Source of the DNA: an uncultured Opitutia bacterium
Lineage (GTDB): Bacteria > Verrucomicrobiota > Verrucomicrobiia > Opitutales > Opitutaceae
Length of the DNA stretch: 64,000 nt
Direction: 5' to 3'
NCBI GenBank assembly: GCA_903834135.1
Contig: CAILHZ010000022.1
Span: forward strand, 1 to 64,000
Positions 17,943-26,162 of the stretch are shown piece by piece. Positions within the stretch are counted from its first letter, which is position 1; every line of letters starts with the position of its first letter. The notes below the pieces were generated by a model. The model saw only the letters and a program-made list of their open reading frames with translations. It was not told the DNA's origin and ran no database searches. Position numbers and translations under genes: made by a program.

Positions 17943-18428
17943 ATGACCACATCCCCAACCCTTGTCTGGTCTCCTATTCCTAGCGCTTCTCAGGAGATTT
18001 CTCAAAAAAGTCGCTCAACGGCAGCTTTCACTTTGATGGAAATTTTGATCGTTCTTGCGATTTTAGGACTCTTGGTAGGCTTAAGCGTTACTAAACTCGG
18101 CGGCGTATTAGATGGTGCGCGTATCAATACCGCTAAGATCTTTATTAACGATAGTATGAAAGCGCCTCTATTCACCTATAAAATGCAAACAGGTGATTTT
18201 CCTACAACGGAAGAAAGTCTACAGGCGCTTTTAGTTGCACCTGCTAATAAAGCAGATCGCTGGCAGGGACCTTACCTTGAAGTTAATGGAGGCAAGTTAC
18301 CACTTGATCCTTGGGGTGAGCCGTACATGTATCGTTTTCCAGGTACCCACAATAAAGGTAGTTACGATTTGTGGTCCAAGGGACCAGATAAGGTCGATGG
18401 AAATGAAGATGATATAGGCAATTGGTAA
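17943..18428 (+). CDS. gspG: Type II secretion major pseudopilin GspG
   Basis: 161 residues. A 28-residue leader is followed by the class III prepilin N-terminus FTLMEILIVLAILGLLVGLS with Glu5, then the GspG globular fold: FPTTEESLQALLVAP, the tryptophan segment WQGPYL, LPLDPWGEPYMYRFPG, and a C-terminal Asp-rich calcium-site-like WSKGPDKVDGNEDDIGNW. It forms the shaft of the secretion pseudopilus. The residue before the cleavage site is Ala rather than the usual Gly. It is the first gene of a same-strand run gspG-H-I-J-K-L-M that ends at 23097. Confidence 0.95.
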   Translation: MTTSPTLVWSPIPSASQEISQKSRSTAAFTLMEILIVLAILGLLVGLSVTKLGGVLDGARINTAKIFINDSMKAPLFTYKMQTGDFPTTEESLQALLVAPANKADRWQGPYLEVNGGKLPLDPWGEPYMYRFPGTHNKGSYDLWSKGPDKVDGNEDDIGNW

Positions 18429-18447
18429 GCCGCGTGAGGAATAACGA

Positions 18448-18990
18448 GTGAAGGATGACAGAGTCTTGATATCGCAGAGTCCTTTCTCGGACAATTCCCA
18501 GAGGGGTTTTACCCTGCTTGAAATACTCATGGCGCTTGCCGTGGTCGGTTTATTGTCCGCAGCCATCATCGGTTTTTCAACCCACTTACTCGCCGGAAAA
18601 CCAAGTACACCCGATGACGTGTTTTGGGAGGCTACTCAAGCGGCGCGTAAAGCGGCACTTGAATACGGAAAGTCTGAGAGGCTATCATTCGATGCTAAAA
18701 CCAAGACCTTTGTCATTACTGACGGAATTAATTCAAAAACACTTCAGGTTAAAAGTGGAGGAGATGATCTCGGAATTGATTTTATTTCTACGCAAACATC
18801 TTCCTCGTCCATGCTTATTGGAGGGGCACTTGTTCAATCTGGAGGCATGCCTTACGTTACCTTTTATAGCGATGGTACCTGCATTCCCTTCCAGGTCCAA
18901 GTAAGAACTAGGGGTGGTGCGCATATTCAAGGTATTGATCCTTGGACGTGTGCTCGCGTTCTTAACCGTCCGCCTAACGCTGGGTTTTAG
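18448..18990 (+). CDS. gspH: Type II secretion minor pseudopilin GspH-like
   Basis: 180 residues starting at GTG 18448. The leader ends QRG, followed by FTLLEILMALAVVGLLSAAI, a canonical prepilin N-terminal helix with Gly at -1 and Glu at +5. The rest is a beta-rich globular domain (FVITDGINSKTLQVK, PYVTFYSDGTCIPFQV) resembling GspH. It probably caps the pseudopilus together with I, J and K. It follows gspG by 19 bases and is followed by gspI after one base. Assignment to H rests on order and fold pattern. Confidence 0.8.
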   Translation: MKDDRVLISQSPFSDNSQRGFTLLEILMALAVVGLLSAAIIGFSTHLLAGKPSTPDDVFWEATQAARKAALEYGKSERLSFDAKTKTFVITDGINSKTLQVKSGGDDLGIDFISTQTSSSSMLIGGALVQSGGMPYVTFYSDGTCIPFQVQVRTRGGAHIQGIDPWTCARVLNRPPNAGF

Positions 18991-18991
18991 T

Positions 18992-19489
18992 ATGAAAGCG
19001 TCTTTCAAAAATGTAGCTAAAACACGGGCCTTCACACTTCTTGAAGTACTTGTTGCATTACTTATTTTTTCGTTAGGGGCAGTTGTTTTAGGCTCTGCGT
19101 ATCTAAATCTCTTAAATAGCTATGTTGCAGTGGGTCGCGGTACTGAATATCTGCAAGACATTGCTTTAGTGCGCCAGCAGTTAATGACGCAACCCGATCT
19201 TACTACTGCTCAAAATGGCGATGAGTTTGATACGCTTCAGATCGATCCAAATAAAGCTGTAGCGCACATAAAATGGAATGCGGCGATTGAGTCAGCAGGA
19301 ACAGCAGATTTATTTAATGTGACTCTAACTTGTGTGATATCGACAACGGATATTTCTACACCTACTAAGACAGTAATTCAGAATTTCACTCTTCTAAGAC
19401 CTACATGGTCAGATCCTACTGAACAGACTACGCTGCGTCAGGCTGCAGCAACACGCATCGGACAAATGCAAGGGACGATTCAGCAATGA
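18992..19489 (+). CDS. gspI: Type II secretion minor pseudopilin GspI-like
   Basis: 165 residues from ATG 18992. A longer in-frame start at 18914 would place the prepilin motif too deep and overlap gspH, so it is rejected. The leader MKASFKNVAKTRA is followed by FTLLEVLVALLIFSLGAVVL, with Glu5 and Ala rather than Gly at -1. Small globular domain. It overlaps gspJ by four bases (ATGA), which indicates translational coupling. GspI nucleates the pseudopilus tip with J and K. The letter assignment follows gene order and the short length. Confidence 0.8.
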   Translation: MKASFKNVAKTRAFTLLEVLVALLIFSLGAVVLGSAYLNLLNSYVAVGRGTEYLQDIALVRQQLMTQPDLTTAQNGDEFDTLQIDPNKAVAHIKWNAAIESAGTADLFNVTLTCVISTTDISTPTKTVIQNFTLLRPTWSDPTEQTTLRQAAATRIGQMQGTIQQ

Positions 19490-20166
19490 GAACTGATCGA
19501 TCTATAACTTTATCTAGTCAGAAAGCCAAAGAAGGTGGTTTTACATTAATTGAAATTCTTATCTCGTTAGTGCTTGTTGGGATGTTACTGGTTGGCCTCA
19601 ACACGTTTATTTTCTCAATGGGTGAGCTGTGGGGAAGAAATTCGGATGTCAGGCTTTTTGATCAACACGTTAATGCCGTTACTCGCTTTATTTCTGATAC
19701 ATTTCAAACTGCGACACTTCCTCCTAATGCACGTGCGAATGCTACTCCCATTGCGCCCGTACAAATAAGTCCAGCTAACGGAATTCCTGGCTATTACATT
19801 ACCTTCGATTTACCTGCGGGCTGTAGGATATTAAATTGGCCTGATCGGGCACTTCCTGAAGTGGTTTGTTCATTGCAGTTTCGTGAACATGAAGGGCTCT
19901 TTCTTTTGTGGCAGTCGCGTTTAGAAACGACCTTTGGTACAAATCAACCGCGTGAGGTTTTACTCACCCCGTATGTTTCTGCGATGAGCTATGACTATTT
20001 TGATTCTACGTTCAAGCGGTGGACTAATACGACTCAATATCAGAATGATGCCAGTGGAAACCCTGTAGCACCGCAGAGGCTTCAGTTTACGTTTAGTTAC
20101 GGAAAATTAATACGCCAGACAACGGTAACCATACCGCTATCATATCAAGGAGTGCCTAATCCGTAA
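19486..20166 (+). CDS. gspJ: Type II secretion minor pseudopilin GspJ-like
   Basis: 226 residues. The leader ends KEGG, then FTLIEILISLVLVGMLLVGL, a canonical prepilin helix with Gly at -1 and Glu5. The globular part has LFDQHVNAVTRFISDTFQ and PYVSAMSYDYFDSTFKRW, matching the GspJ pattern of a DxxF/W...RW segment near the end. It is coupled to gspI by an ATGA overlap and followed by gspK after one base. It forms part of the pseudopilus tip complex. Confidence 0.85.
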   Translation: MRTDRSITLSSQKAKEGGFTLIEILISLVLVGMLLVGLNTFIFSMGELWGRNSDVRLFDQHVNAVTRFISDTFQTATLPPNARANATPIAPVQISPANGIPGYYITFDLPAGCRILNWPDRALPEVVCSLQFREHEGLFLLWQSRLETTFGTNQPREVLLTPYVSAMSYDYFDSTFKRWTNTTQYQNDASGNPVAPQRLQFTFSYGKLIRQTTVTIPLSYQGVPNP

Positions 20167-20167
20167 T

Positions 20168-21376
20168 ATGGAGCGCATCTCTTTGAGTTCTAAGAAAACT
20201 AAGCAGGGATCGATTTTAATAATCGTTTTAGTTACGCTTATTTTCACAGCTACAGCTCTTGTTGCGTTTCTTGATAAGGCAAGTAATGACTTAATTGTAG
20301 AGACGCACCGCAGGACAGCAGATCGGTTGAGGCTCGATGCTTACTCTGCACTCAATGTAACATTAGCTGTGTTACAGGATTTTTATTTAGCGCAAAATAA
20401 TGCACTGCATTCCTCTAATGAAGGCTGGGGGGATCCAATTGGATGGTCAAACTGGGCACCTGTTGACGGCAATAAAATAGACGTAACTTTTCAGGATGAA
20501 AGTGGAAAAATTTCACTTATTAATACTAAGCAAACTGAGCTTAATCAGATGTTTTTAGCTTGGGGTATGACTCAAGACAATGCCGAGCAATTAACCGATG
20601 CGATTCTTTCGTGGAGTAAGAAAAATTATGTGCCTCAAATGGGACTAAGCCCAGATTACGAACAGATGACCTTGCCGTATAATGCACCGCTTAGGTCGCT
20701 TAGATCCTACAACGAACTCGCTGCAATGGATTTCGCAAAAGATATCCTTTTTGATGAGAACGGTCAGCCTAACTCCTACTGGTGGCAGTTTGTAAACGAT
20801 TTTTCGTTATATAATTATCAACAGCCCAATATTAATGCGCTCAATAACGACGTCCTGACTGGGTTAGGTCAATTCGATGTAAACACTATCCAGAACTTGT
20901 CTAATTACATGTCGGGCACAGGTGATTATAAGGTTACTACACCCTTAGGTGTTCAGTGGTTCAAGAACGAGACCGCCATTCGCAGTGTTTCAGGTCAAAT
21001 AGGTCAACCCCACCAGTTCACTACTACTATTTCTGCTCTTAAGATCCTAATCACCGTTCATGAGGGAACTTCATTATATCACCTATCGGCCGTTGTAGCC
21101 CCTAAAAATGGGGCAACAACTGTAGTTACTACCGCAACTGATGTGCGTAATGGTACGTCTAGCGATACAAGTGGTGAAACCTCAACAAATACTGGTCTTT
21201 CAGGAGGTAAAACATCTACCTCTAGGGCATCTTCGTCGACTCCTACGGCAAGTCAGACTGGCACAGCCACGACTAATTCAAATATCATGTTTCCTTTTAC
21301 GATCTTGGAAATTCTAGAAAATGATGCGATTCTAACGCCTCCACCGCCACCCCCACCGCCTCCCACTTCGATTTAA
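20168..21376 (+). CDS. gspK: Type II secretion GspK-like pseudopilin
   Basis: 402 residues. The leader MERISLSSKKTKQG precedes SILIIVLVTLIFTATALVAF, a prepilin helix lacking Glu5 as expected for GspK. GspK features are FQDESGKISLINTKQTELNQ (the D-x-GKxxLN element) and helix-hairpin-like DNAEQLTDAILSW. A Thr/Ser-rich stretch (about 320-370) and a C-terminal run of nine prolines (about 390-398) are additions. GspK caps the pseudopilus with I and J. The polyproline tail is unusual and might contact other machinery; that is a guess. Confidence 0.88.
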   Translation: MERISLSSKKTKQGSILIIVLVTLIFTATALVAFLDKASNDLIVETHRRTADRLRLDAYSALNVTLAVLQDFYLAQNNALHSSNEGWGDPIGWSNWAPVDGNKIDVTFQDESGKISLINTKQTELNQMFLAWGMTQDNAEQLTDAILSWSKKNYVPQMGLSPDYEQMTLPYNAPLRSLRSYNELAAMDFAKDILFDENGQPNSYWWQFVNDFSLYNYQQPNINALNNDVLTGLGQFDVNTIQNLSNYMSGTGDYKVTTPLGVQWFKNETAIRSVSGQIGQPHQFTTTISALKILITVHEGTSLYHLSAVVAPKNGATTVVTTATDVRNGTSSDTSGETSTNTGLSGGKTSTSRASSSTPTASQTGTATTNSNIMFPFTILEILENDAILTPPPPPPPPPTSI

Positions 21377-21391
21377 CCTATTTTATAGCTG

Positions 21392-22555
21392 ATGTGTGCA
21401 TCTCCCCTTGAAATTCTTCGCGCTGGACCACCGCCTCCTAGAACTGTGCTATTACCTGATGGACTGTTTTTTGTGCGTAGCATCGCAGTCAATCTTGATG
21501 GTGAGGGTTCTGAGGGGGTTTCTCATTTAGACCAGGTGGCTTCACAAGTAGAACTTGCGCTTGAGGCAACTTCGCCGTTTCCGCTTATCAATTTATATTA
21601 CGGACATTTTTGGCTGCCAGGTGCTTCTCATGCATTAGTTTATGCCTCTTATCGTAGGCGCTTTACTGCAGAACAAGCGCTAACATGGGCAGAGACAGAC
21701 TTCGTATGTCCCTCATTTATTGCATTAGCAGGTGCTAAAGTTGAGCCTGCAACAACTGTACTATTAACTTCACCTGAAGGAATCACTGCAATGCACTGGG
21801 GAACGCAAGTAGTCCCTACAAAGGTTCAATTTCAAGCTATAGCAGTTGATGCAACTGACGAGCAAAGATCGGTGATTAGAACAGAGCTATTACGAAAATT
21901 TGAAAGTCTCAAAGTAGTTGATGTGGCGACTGCACCAAGTGCTAGCTGGGGAAATACAGAAGGGGAGATTAATTATTCTTCAGAAGAACTTAATGCATGT
22001 CTTAGTGTAGATTTGTTAAAACATGCAGACGTTAGAGATAAAGCTGAACTTGCAGCCATTCAAAAAGCGAAAGCAAGAGATCGCATCCTCTGGAATGTTG
22101 TTGTTGGATCGGTCGCTTGCTTTGGTCTTTTAGCCCTCTTTGAATTGGCGCTTATTGCAGGAGGGTTTTGGCAAAATACTCGTCGCATTAAGCTCAATAT
22201 TCAGGCTCCCGTTGTAGCCGAGATAATGAATCGCCAGGAGATTGCTAATCGAATTAATGATCTTTCTACACGAAGGCTTTTACCAATAGAAATGGTGCAA
22301 GCTATCTCGCCTAAGAAAAAAGCGTATTCTATTTATTTCTCATCGGTTGCAACCAATGGCCTATATGGTGTGACTATTGAAGCGCAGACACCTAATGCAG
22401 GTGAAATTAAAAGTTATGAAAATGACTTACGAGGTCTTCCTTCATGTCAAAGTGTTGTGATCAAAAATACACAAAGTCGTAATAACATAACTACCTTCAC
22501 TTTAGTTGTTATGTTTATTCCTAATGCTCTTAAACCCAACGCACCTACGCCATGA
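21392..22555 (+). CDS. gspL: GspL/PilN-like inner-membrane assembly protein
   Basis: 387 residues with the layout of GspL: a cytoplasmic domain (about 1-230) of reduced actin-like type, a lysine/arginine-rich linker, one membrane helix (about 234-258, WNVVVGSVACFGLLALFELA), and a periplasmic ferredoxin-like domain (IEMVQAISPKKKAYSIYFSS, GVTIEAQTPN). Sequence similarity to known GspL is weak to my eye, so the call rests on topology and position between gspK and the GspM-like gene. It would recruit the ATPase GspE to the membrane. It overlaps the next gene by four bases. Confidence 0.7.
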   Translation: MCASPLEILRAGPPPPRTVLLPDGLFFVRSIAVNLDGEGSEGVSHLDQVASQVELALEATSPFPLINLYYGHFWLPGASHALVYASYRRRFTAEQALTWAETDFVCPSFIALAGAKVEPATTVLLTSPEGITAMHWGTQVVPTKVQFQAIAVDATDEQRSVIRTELLRKFESLKVVDVATAPSASWGNTEGEINYSSEELNACLSVDLLKHADVRDKAELAAIQKAKARDRILWNVVVGSVACFGLLALFELALIAGGFWQNTRRIKLNIQAPVVAEIMNRQEIANRINDLSTRRLLPIEMVQAISPKKKAYSIYFSSVATNGLYGVTIEAQTPNAGEIKSYENDLRGLPSCQSVVIKNTQSRNNITTFTLVVMFIPNALKPNAPTP

Positions 22556-23097
22556 TTAGAACACTCAAAGGTTTGTTTCTCACGCGGGCACTTAGAGAGA
22601 AATTGCTGCTTTTAGTCCTGCTTTTAATTGGCGTAGCTTATTGGTTTTCAAGCTTCTTGGGGCGTTCAGCTATCTTTATGTCAGAGCAGTCGCACACCAC
22701 TAAGTCTCTTGCCGATCAGGCTAGGTGGATAGCGAGTCGCGCATCAGTACAAAAGCAGGCTGAAAAAGCAGCTGCAGGCTTTAGATCAGATGAGACTCTT
22801 GATGCTACTCGGCTCATTGCTGCGCTCCAAAATATTGCATCAGCTTCGGGCCTTAATAATCCTAATATTAATGGACTTCAGGATTTAAGTGTAGAGCAAT
22901 TTGCGGTGCATCCGGTGCAGTTTACGGTGACCAAAGTTTCGTTTGAGTCCTTGGTAAGCTTTGTATCTGCAGTCCAGCTTCGGAATCCTTACATTGGAAT
23001 TGAGCAATTCCAAGTGATGGCGGATAAAGCCAATCCTTCGGTGTTAAACGCTTCGATGAAGATTTCTTCAGTCGAAATTACAAAGGGTATTCCTTAA
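22552..23097 (+). CDS. gspM: GspM/PilO-like inner-membrane protein
   Basis: 181 residues: a short cytoplasmic tail, one membrane helix (about 18-35, LLLLVLLLIGVAYWFSSF), a helical stretch (about 40-80), then a small ferredoxin-like domain (FTVTKVSFESLVSFVSAVQL, YIGIEQFQVMADKANPSVLN). This is the GspM/PilO build. It partners the preceding GspL-like protein in the assembly platform. It is the last gene of the operon. Its TAA overlaps the TAA of the opposing DUF4266 gene in a shared TTAA, so there is no room for a separate terminator. Confidence 0.72.
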   Translation: MIRTLKGLFLTRALREKLLLLVLLLIGVAYWFSSFLGRSAIFMSEQSHTTKSLADQARWIASRASVQKQAEKAAAGFRSDETLDATRLIAALQNIASASGLNNPNINGLQDLSVEQFAVHPVQFTVTKVSFESLVSFVSAVQLRNPYIGIEQFQVMADKANPSVLNASMKISSVEITKGIP

Positions 23098-23330
23098 TTA
23101 CAGCCGCAGCCTGCGCCTCCTACACCTGCGCCTCCAGTTGCTGCTTCACGAGAAAAGTAAATGTGTTCAGCTAGTTGATTACCCAAAGGGTCACGATCTG
23201 GACTCATTGTGTAATCTGCTAAGGTGCCTCTTTCCCAGGGCTGTACTCTAACAGTTTGAAAGTTAGCGCACCCTGTAAATAGGCTAGTCACTGCACAAAG
23301 ACAAAGTGCGATTAGAAATGTTTTTTTCAT
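23094..23330 (-). CDS. DUF4266 lipoprotein
   Basis: 78 residues. A lipoprotein signal ends LFTGC, giving a lipidated Cys near residue 20. The mature part is VRVQPWERGTLADYTMSPDR then LAEHIYFSREAATGG and a Gly/Cys tail GVGGAGCGCN, the pattern I associate with DUF4266. It travels with DUF3570, ApbE and a TlpA thioredoxin, as here. Function is unknown. The closing cysteines could bind metal or be redox-active (inference). It is the last gene of a four-gene minus-strand set starting at 26003. Confidence 0.85.
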   Translation of the reverse strand: MKKTFLIALCLCAVTSLFTGCANFQTVRVQPWERGTLADYTMSPDRDPLGNQLAEHIYFSREAATGGAGVGGAGCGCN

Positions 23331-23344
23331 GACTTTTTTAGGAA

Positions 23345-23857
23345 TTAATTTTTTTCAACAAGGAGTGCAGTAATTTCACTTCTTAGTTCAGGCTCTGTTT
23401 TTGAACTGTGAAATCCTTTGTGTATAAATCGTACAAGGCCATTTTTCCCAATAAGATAACTGGTTGGCATCATAGGTACATTTACTTGTTTAACAAGTGA
23501 CTGATTTACGTCTCTAACTGTAAAAAACCCGGGAGGTGATTTACTTAAAAAGTTAGAATAGGCTGAGGCGACTGTATCTACACTGACTGCAATTAAGACA
23601 AAGCCTTCTGATGCGTAGTCTTTTTGAATTTGATTATATGCAGGGAACGAAGCTTTGCAGGGAGCGCACCACGAGGCCCAGAAATCAACGAGTACAACTT
23701 TATTATTAATTTCAGGTAGCGGGCTTGGGAGAGAAGCACTCAGAGATGGAAATTTATCACCAACATGCGTATCTGCATGCAGTAGGCCTGTTAAACAAGT
23801 GCACAGACTTAAACTTAGGATTATTTTAATGAATGAATAACGCATATTAGGAGGCAA
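23345..23857 (-). CDS. TlpA-type exported thioredoxin
   Basis: 170 residues. A signal peptide (hydrophobic segment about 11-27, ending LLHA) precedes a thioredoxin-fold domain with FWASWCAPCKASFP, the CxxC active site WCAPC, a TlpA-like SVDTVASAYSNFL, and cis-proline MMPTSYLIG. Expected role: envelope thiol-disulfide exchange. Within this set it may keep the cysteines of the DUF4266 lipoprotein reduced. Met5 (23845) is an equally good start and would avoid the 11-base overlap with the ApbE gene. Confidence 0.9.
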   Translation of the reverse strand: MPPNMRYSFIKIILSLSLCTCLTGLLHADTHVGDKFPSLSASLPSPLPEINNKVVLVDFWASWCAPCKASFPAYNQIQKDYASEGFVLIAVSVDTVASAYSNFLSKSPPGFFTVRDVNQSLVKQVNVPMMPTSYLIGKNGLVRFIHKGFHSSKTEPELRSEITALLVEKN

Positions 23858-24839
23858 GGTGGGTAAAGAAAGCGCGTGTTTGAGCCCGAGAATTTTCAGT
23901 CAACAGAAGGCCTTCGGCTCCAGGGAAGGATTGTATAAAGTCTATTCCCTTAGGAATTCCTAGAATAAAAGAACTTGTCGATAAAGCACCTGCCATAAGA
24001 CAGCTCGATGCAATAACTGTTGATTGCATGCAACCATGTGCTACTGGCCATCCTGTTCGGGGATCTATAATATGGCCGTAGCGTTTACCTTGGTAGGTAA
24101 AGTTACGTATGTAATCCCCCGAAGAAGCTATTCCTTTACTGCCTTGGATTCCTAGACTTGAGGAATGGCTTCCTGGCTTTGAGGGATTCTCTAGTCCGAT
24201 ATGCCAGGCAGGTCTTCCTGGAGGTAGTCCAAGAGTACGTATGTCGTGACCAAAGTCTATTAAGGCATTAGTGATACCATTTTGGAGTGCTATTTGAGCA
24301 ACCTGATCTACTGCATACTCTTTTCCGAAACCGCCAAAATCTAAAGCCATACCAACTTCAGGTAGCATTATCTTACCTGGAGATCTTTTTACTTTATTCC
24401 AACCCACCTTCGCTAATGCTTCCGCTATATTTGCCTTAGAAGGGATCGTAGGTGTTTCAGATTTCCAGTTCCACAGTTTGATTAAGGGTAGTGTCGTGGG
24501 ATCTAAAATACCCTGTGTTGTAAAATGTAATGAGTCGCAGAGCTTAAGCATAAGCTCCATTTCAAGATCTATATCTACCCAACTAACTCCAGCTGCCTGG
24601 TTAATTTTACTCAGTAAGCTCTCAGGTTTAAAACGAGAGTATTTTGATTCGAAAGATTGAACCCACTGCACTGCTTGTTTCTCAAAGGTTTTTGCTTGGG
24701 CCTCATCACTTGGTGCTGCGTACTGTATTTCACACGGAGTCCCCATTGCGTGGAAAGCTACTTTGCGCAGAGGCAACGCTGCACTTGAGTGCGTTACTTC
24801 AGAAACCTCTTTGCGAATTGTTTGAGCAACTATGGCCAT
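23847..24839 (-). CDS. apbE: ApbE-family FAD:protein FMN transferase
   Basis: Transfers FMN from FAD to a Thr/Ser of a target protein. 330 residues with ApbE landmarks AMGTPCEI (about 31-38), GVSWVDID, LDFGGFGKEYAVD (166-178), NALIDFGHDIRTLG, ENPSKPG, GIASSGDYIRNF and YGHIIDPRTGWPV (254-266). In the C-terminal metal site the usual D-A-L-x-T is MAGALST, so Gly284 stands where Asp is expected. No signal peptide or lipobox is visible, although most ApbE proteins are exported. It lies 6 bases after the DUF3570 gene, the likely target. Catalytic competence is uncertain. Confidence 0.9.
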   Translation of the reverse strand: MAIVAQTIRKEVSEVTHSSAALPLRKVAFHAMGTPCEIQYAAPSDEAQAKTFEKQAVQWVQSFESKYSRFKPESLLSKINQAAGVSWVDIDLEMELMLKLCDSLHFTTQGILDPTTLPLIKLWNWKSETPTIPSKANIAEALAKVGWNKVKRSPGKIMLPEVGMALDFGGFGKEYAVDQVAQIALQNGITNALIDFGHDIRTLGLPPGRPAWHIGLENPSKPGSHSSSLGIQGSKGIASSGDYIRNFTYQGKRYGHIIDPRTGWPVAHGCMQSTVIASSCLMAGALSTSSFILGIPKGIDFIQSFPGAEGLLLTENSRAQTRAFFTHLAS

Positions 24840-24845
24840 CTTAAA

Positions 24846-26003
24846 TTACCAGGTAATCTTACTGCCTAAGGTTACTGTTCTTGCGCGGTAGTATGCGCTT
24901 TGTGAAGTTACGTTGTCAGTGCCTCGCTGCTTATAACCATCGATACTCGTATAGAGTTGAAGATGGTCCGTTGCATTATAGACTACTTTGAAACCGAAAT
25001 CGTAGGAGTTTAAAGCCGATAGACGTGCATCTGAAGAATAGAAAGGACCGTTAGGATTTGGAATACGAGTAGGTGTAATACCTACACCATCCATTTGATA
25101 ATGATAGAAAGAGGCTGCGGTTTGATTATAGAATCTAAAGTTAGGTCTAAGGATTAGTTTATCGCCTACTTTTTGAAACCAAAGCATCTCAAGGGTATTT
25201 GAGGTTATGTTAAAGGAATCGTGATATAAACGGTAGTTGATTTCTGCTGCTCCCTTAAATTTTAAGATAGCATGATGCAAAGACAAATAAAGGTCTCCCT
25301 TGGTTTTTTCATTTGGTCTACTTTCAGAATATTCGAGTGGTACGTATACACCTGGAAGTAACTGAACATCTAACTGCACCACTTTATATTGATCATTTAG
25401 AAAGCCTGTTTCACGACTCCACGTAATATTTGCTGTGAAGCTTGTTTGAGGATCGATGAGTTGAGTTACTCCAACAATCACATCGTTTGAGACCTTTCTT
25501 AGCCAAGCTGTTTTGAAGAAGACCTTAGCGGTATCGTCAGAACCTGAGGTGCCTAGAAGTAGAGTTGTATTTTTTTGATTGAAATCCCAAAGCGTATTAA
25601 CAGCCCATCCATTGGACATGTAGTCGTGTTCGATACTTCGTGAGATACCTAAATCAACATTAAGGTCAGTAAATTGACGTGAAAAATCTGCATTCCATGC
25701 ATGTCTACGATCATGCATCATCGCTAGATCAACTTGGTTGCTACCTGGTGCTGCGGGTAGTCCTGTAGGGGTTGCGCCTGCAATCGTATCCACAACACCT
25801 CCTAACTTAAAGTGCATATCTGTCCCAAAGTCTTGATTGATAAGAGCTGACTGAGTCTCGACTCCGATCCTTCCTCCGAAATCGACATACTTAGCATATT
25901 GGTAATCAAGGCTATTCTCCGCACGTACGTCCCGCAGCTGTAGCACGCTTATCAATCCGGCTACCAAATAAGGAGACAAACGGGAGGCTGTAGATAAACG
26001 CAT
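24846..26003 (-). CDS. DUF3570 outer-membrane barrel-like protein with flavinylation-like motif
   Basis: 385 residues: a signal peptide ending near VRA (about 28), then a beta-strand-rich protein with alternating aromatic strands (HHAILKFKGAAEINYRLYHD, LEMLWFQKVGDKLILRPNF) and a closing RTVTLGSKITW with terminal Trp, as in outer-membrane barrels. Residues 72-78 read DTIAGAT, followed by PTG. This resembles the D-x-x-(S/T)-G-A-(T/S) site that ApbE modifies in NqrC/RnfG. It is first in the set DUF3570-apbE-tlpA-DUF4266. Family recognised; function unknown. Confidence 0.85.
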   Translation of the reverse strand: MRLSTASRLSPYLVAGLISVLQLRDVRAENSLDYQYAKYVDFGGRIGVETQSALINQDFGTDMHFKLGGVVDTIAGATPTGLPAAPGSNQVDLAMMHDRRHAWNADFSRQFTDLNVDLGISRSIEHDYMSNGWAVNTLWDFNQKNTTLLLGTSGSDDTAKVFFKTAWLRKVSNDVIVGVTQLIDPQTSFTANITWSRETGFLNDQYKVVQLDVQLLPGVYVPLEYSESRPNEKTKGDLYLSLHHAILKFKGAAEINYRLYHDSFNITSNTLEMLWFQKVGDKLILRPNFRFYNQTAASFYHYQMDGVGITPTRIPNPNGPFYSSDARLSALNSYDFGFKVVYNATDHLQLYTSIDGYKQRGTDNVTSQSAYYRARTVTLGSKITW

Positions 26004-26162
26004 GGTTTGTGAGATTCGATCTAAATCACTAGTATAGAAAGCAAAACAAAATTAGATGGGTAATAAACTAGGGGTAGTATCTAGAAATATATGCTTTAAC
26101 TTCCAGAAGAAACTTTTTATTTAAATTTAATCCTTGGATATAACCCCAGATAAGCCTGTCTA

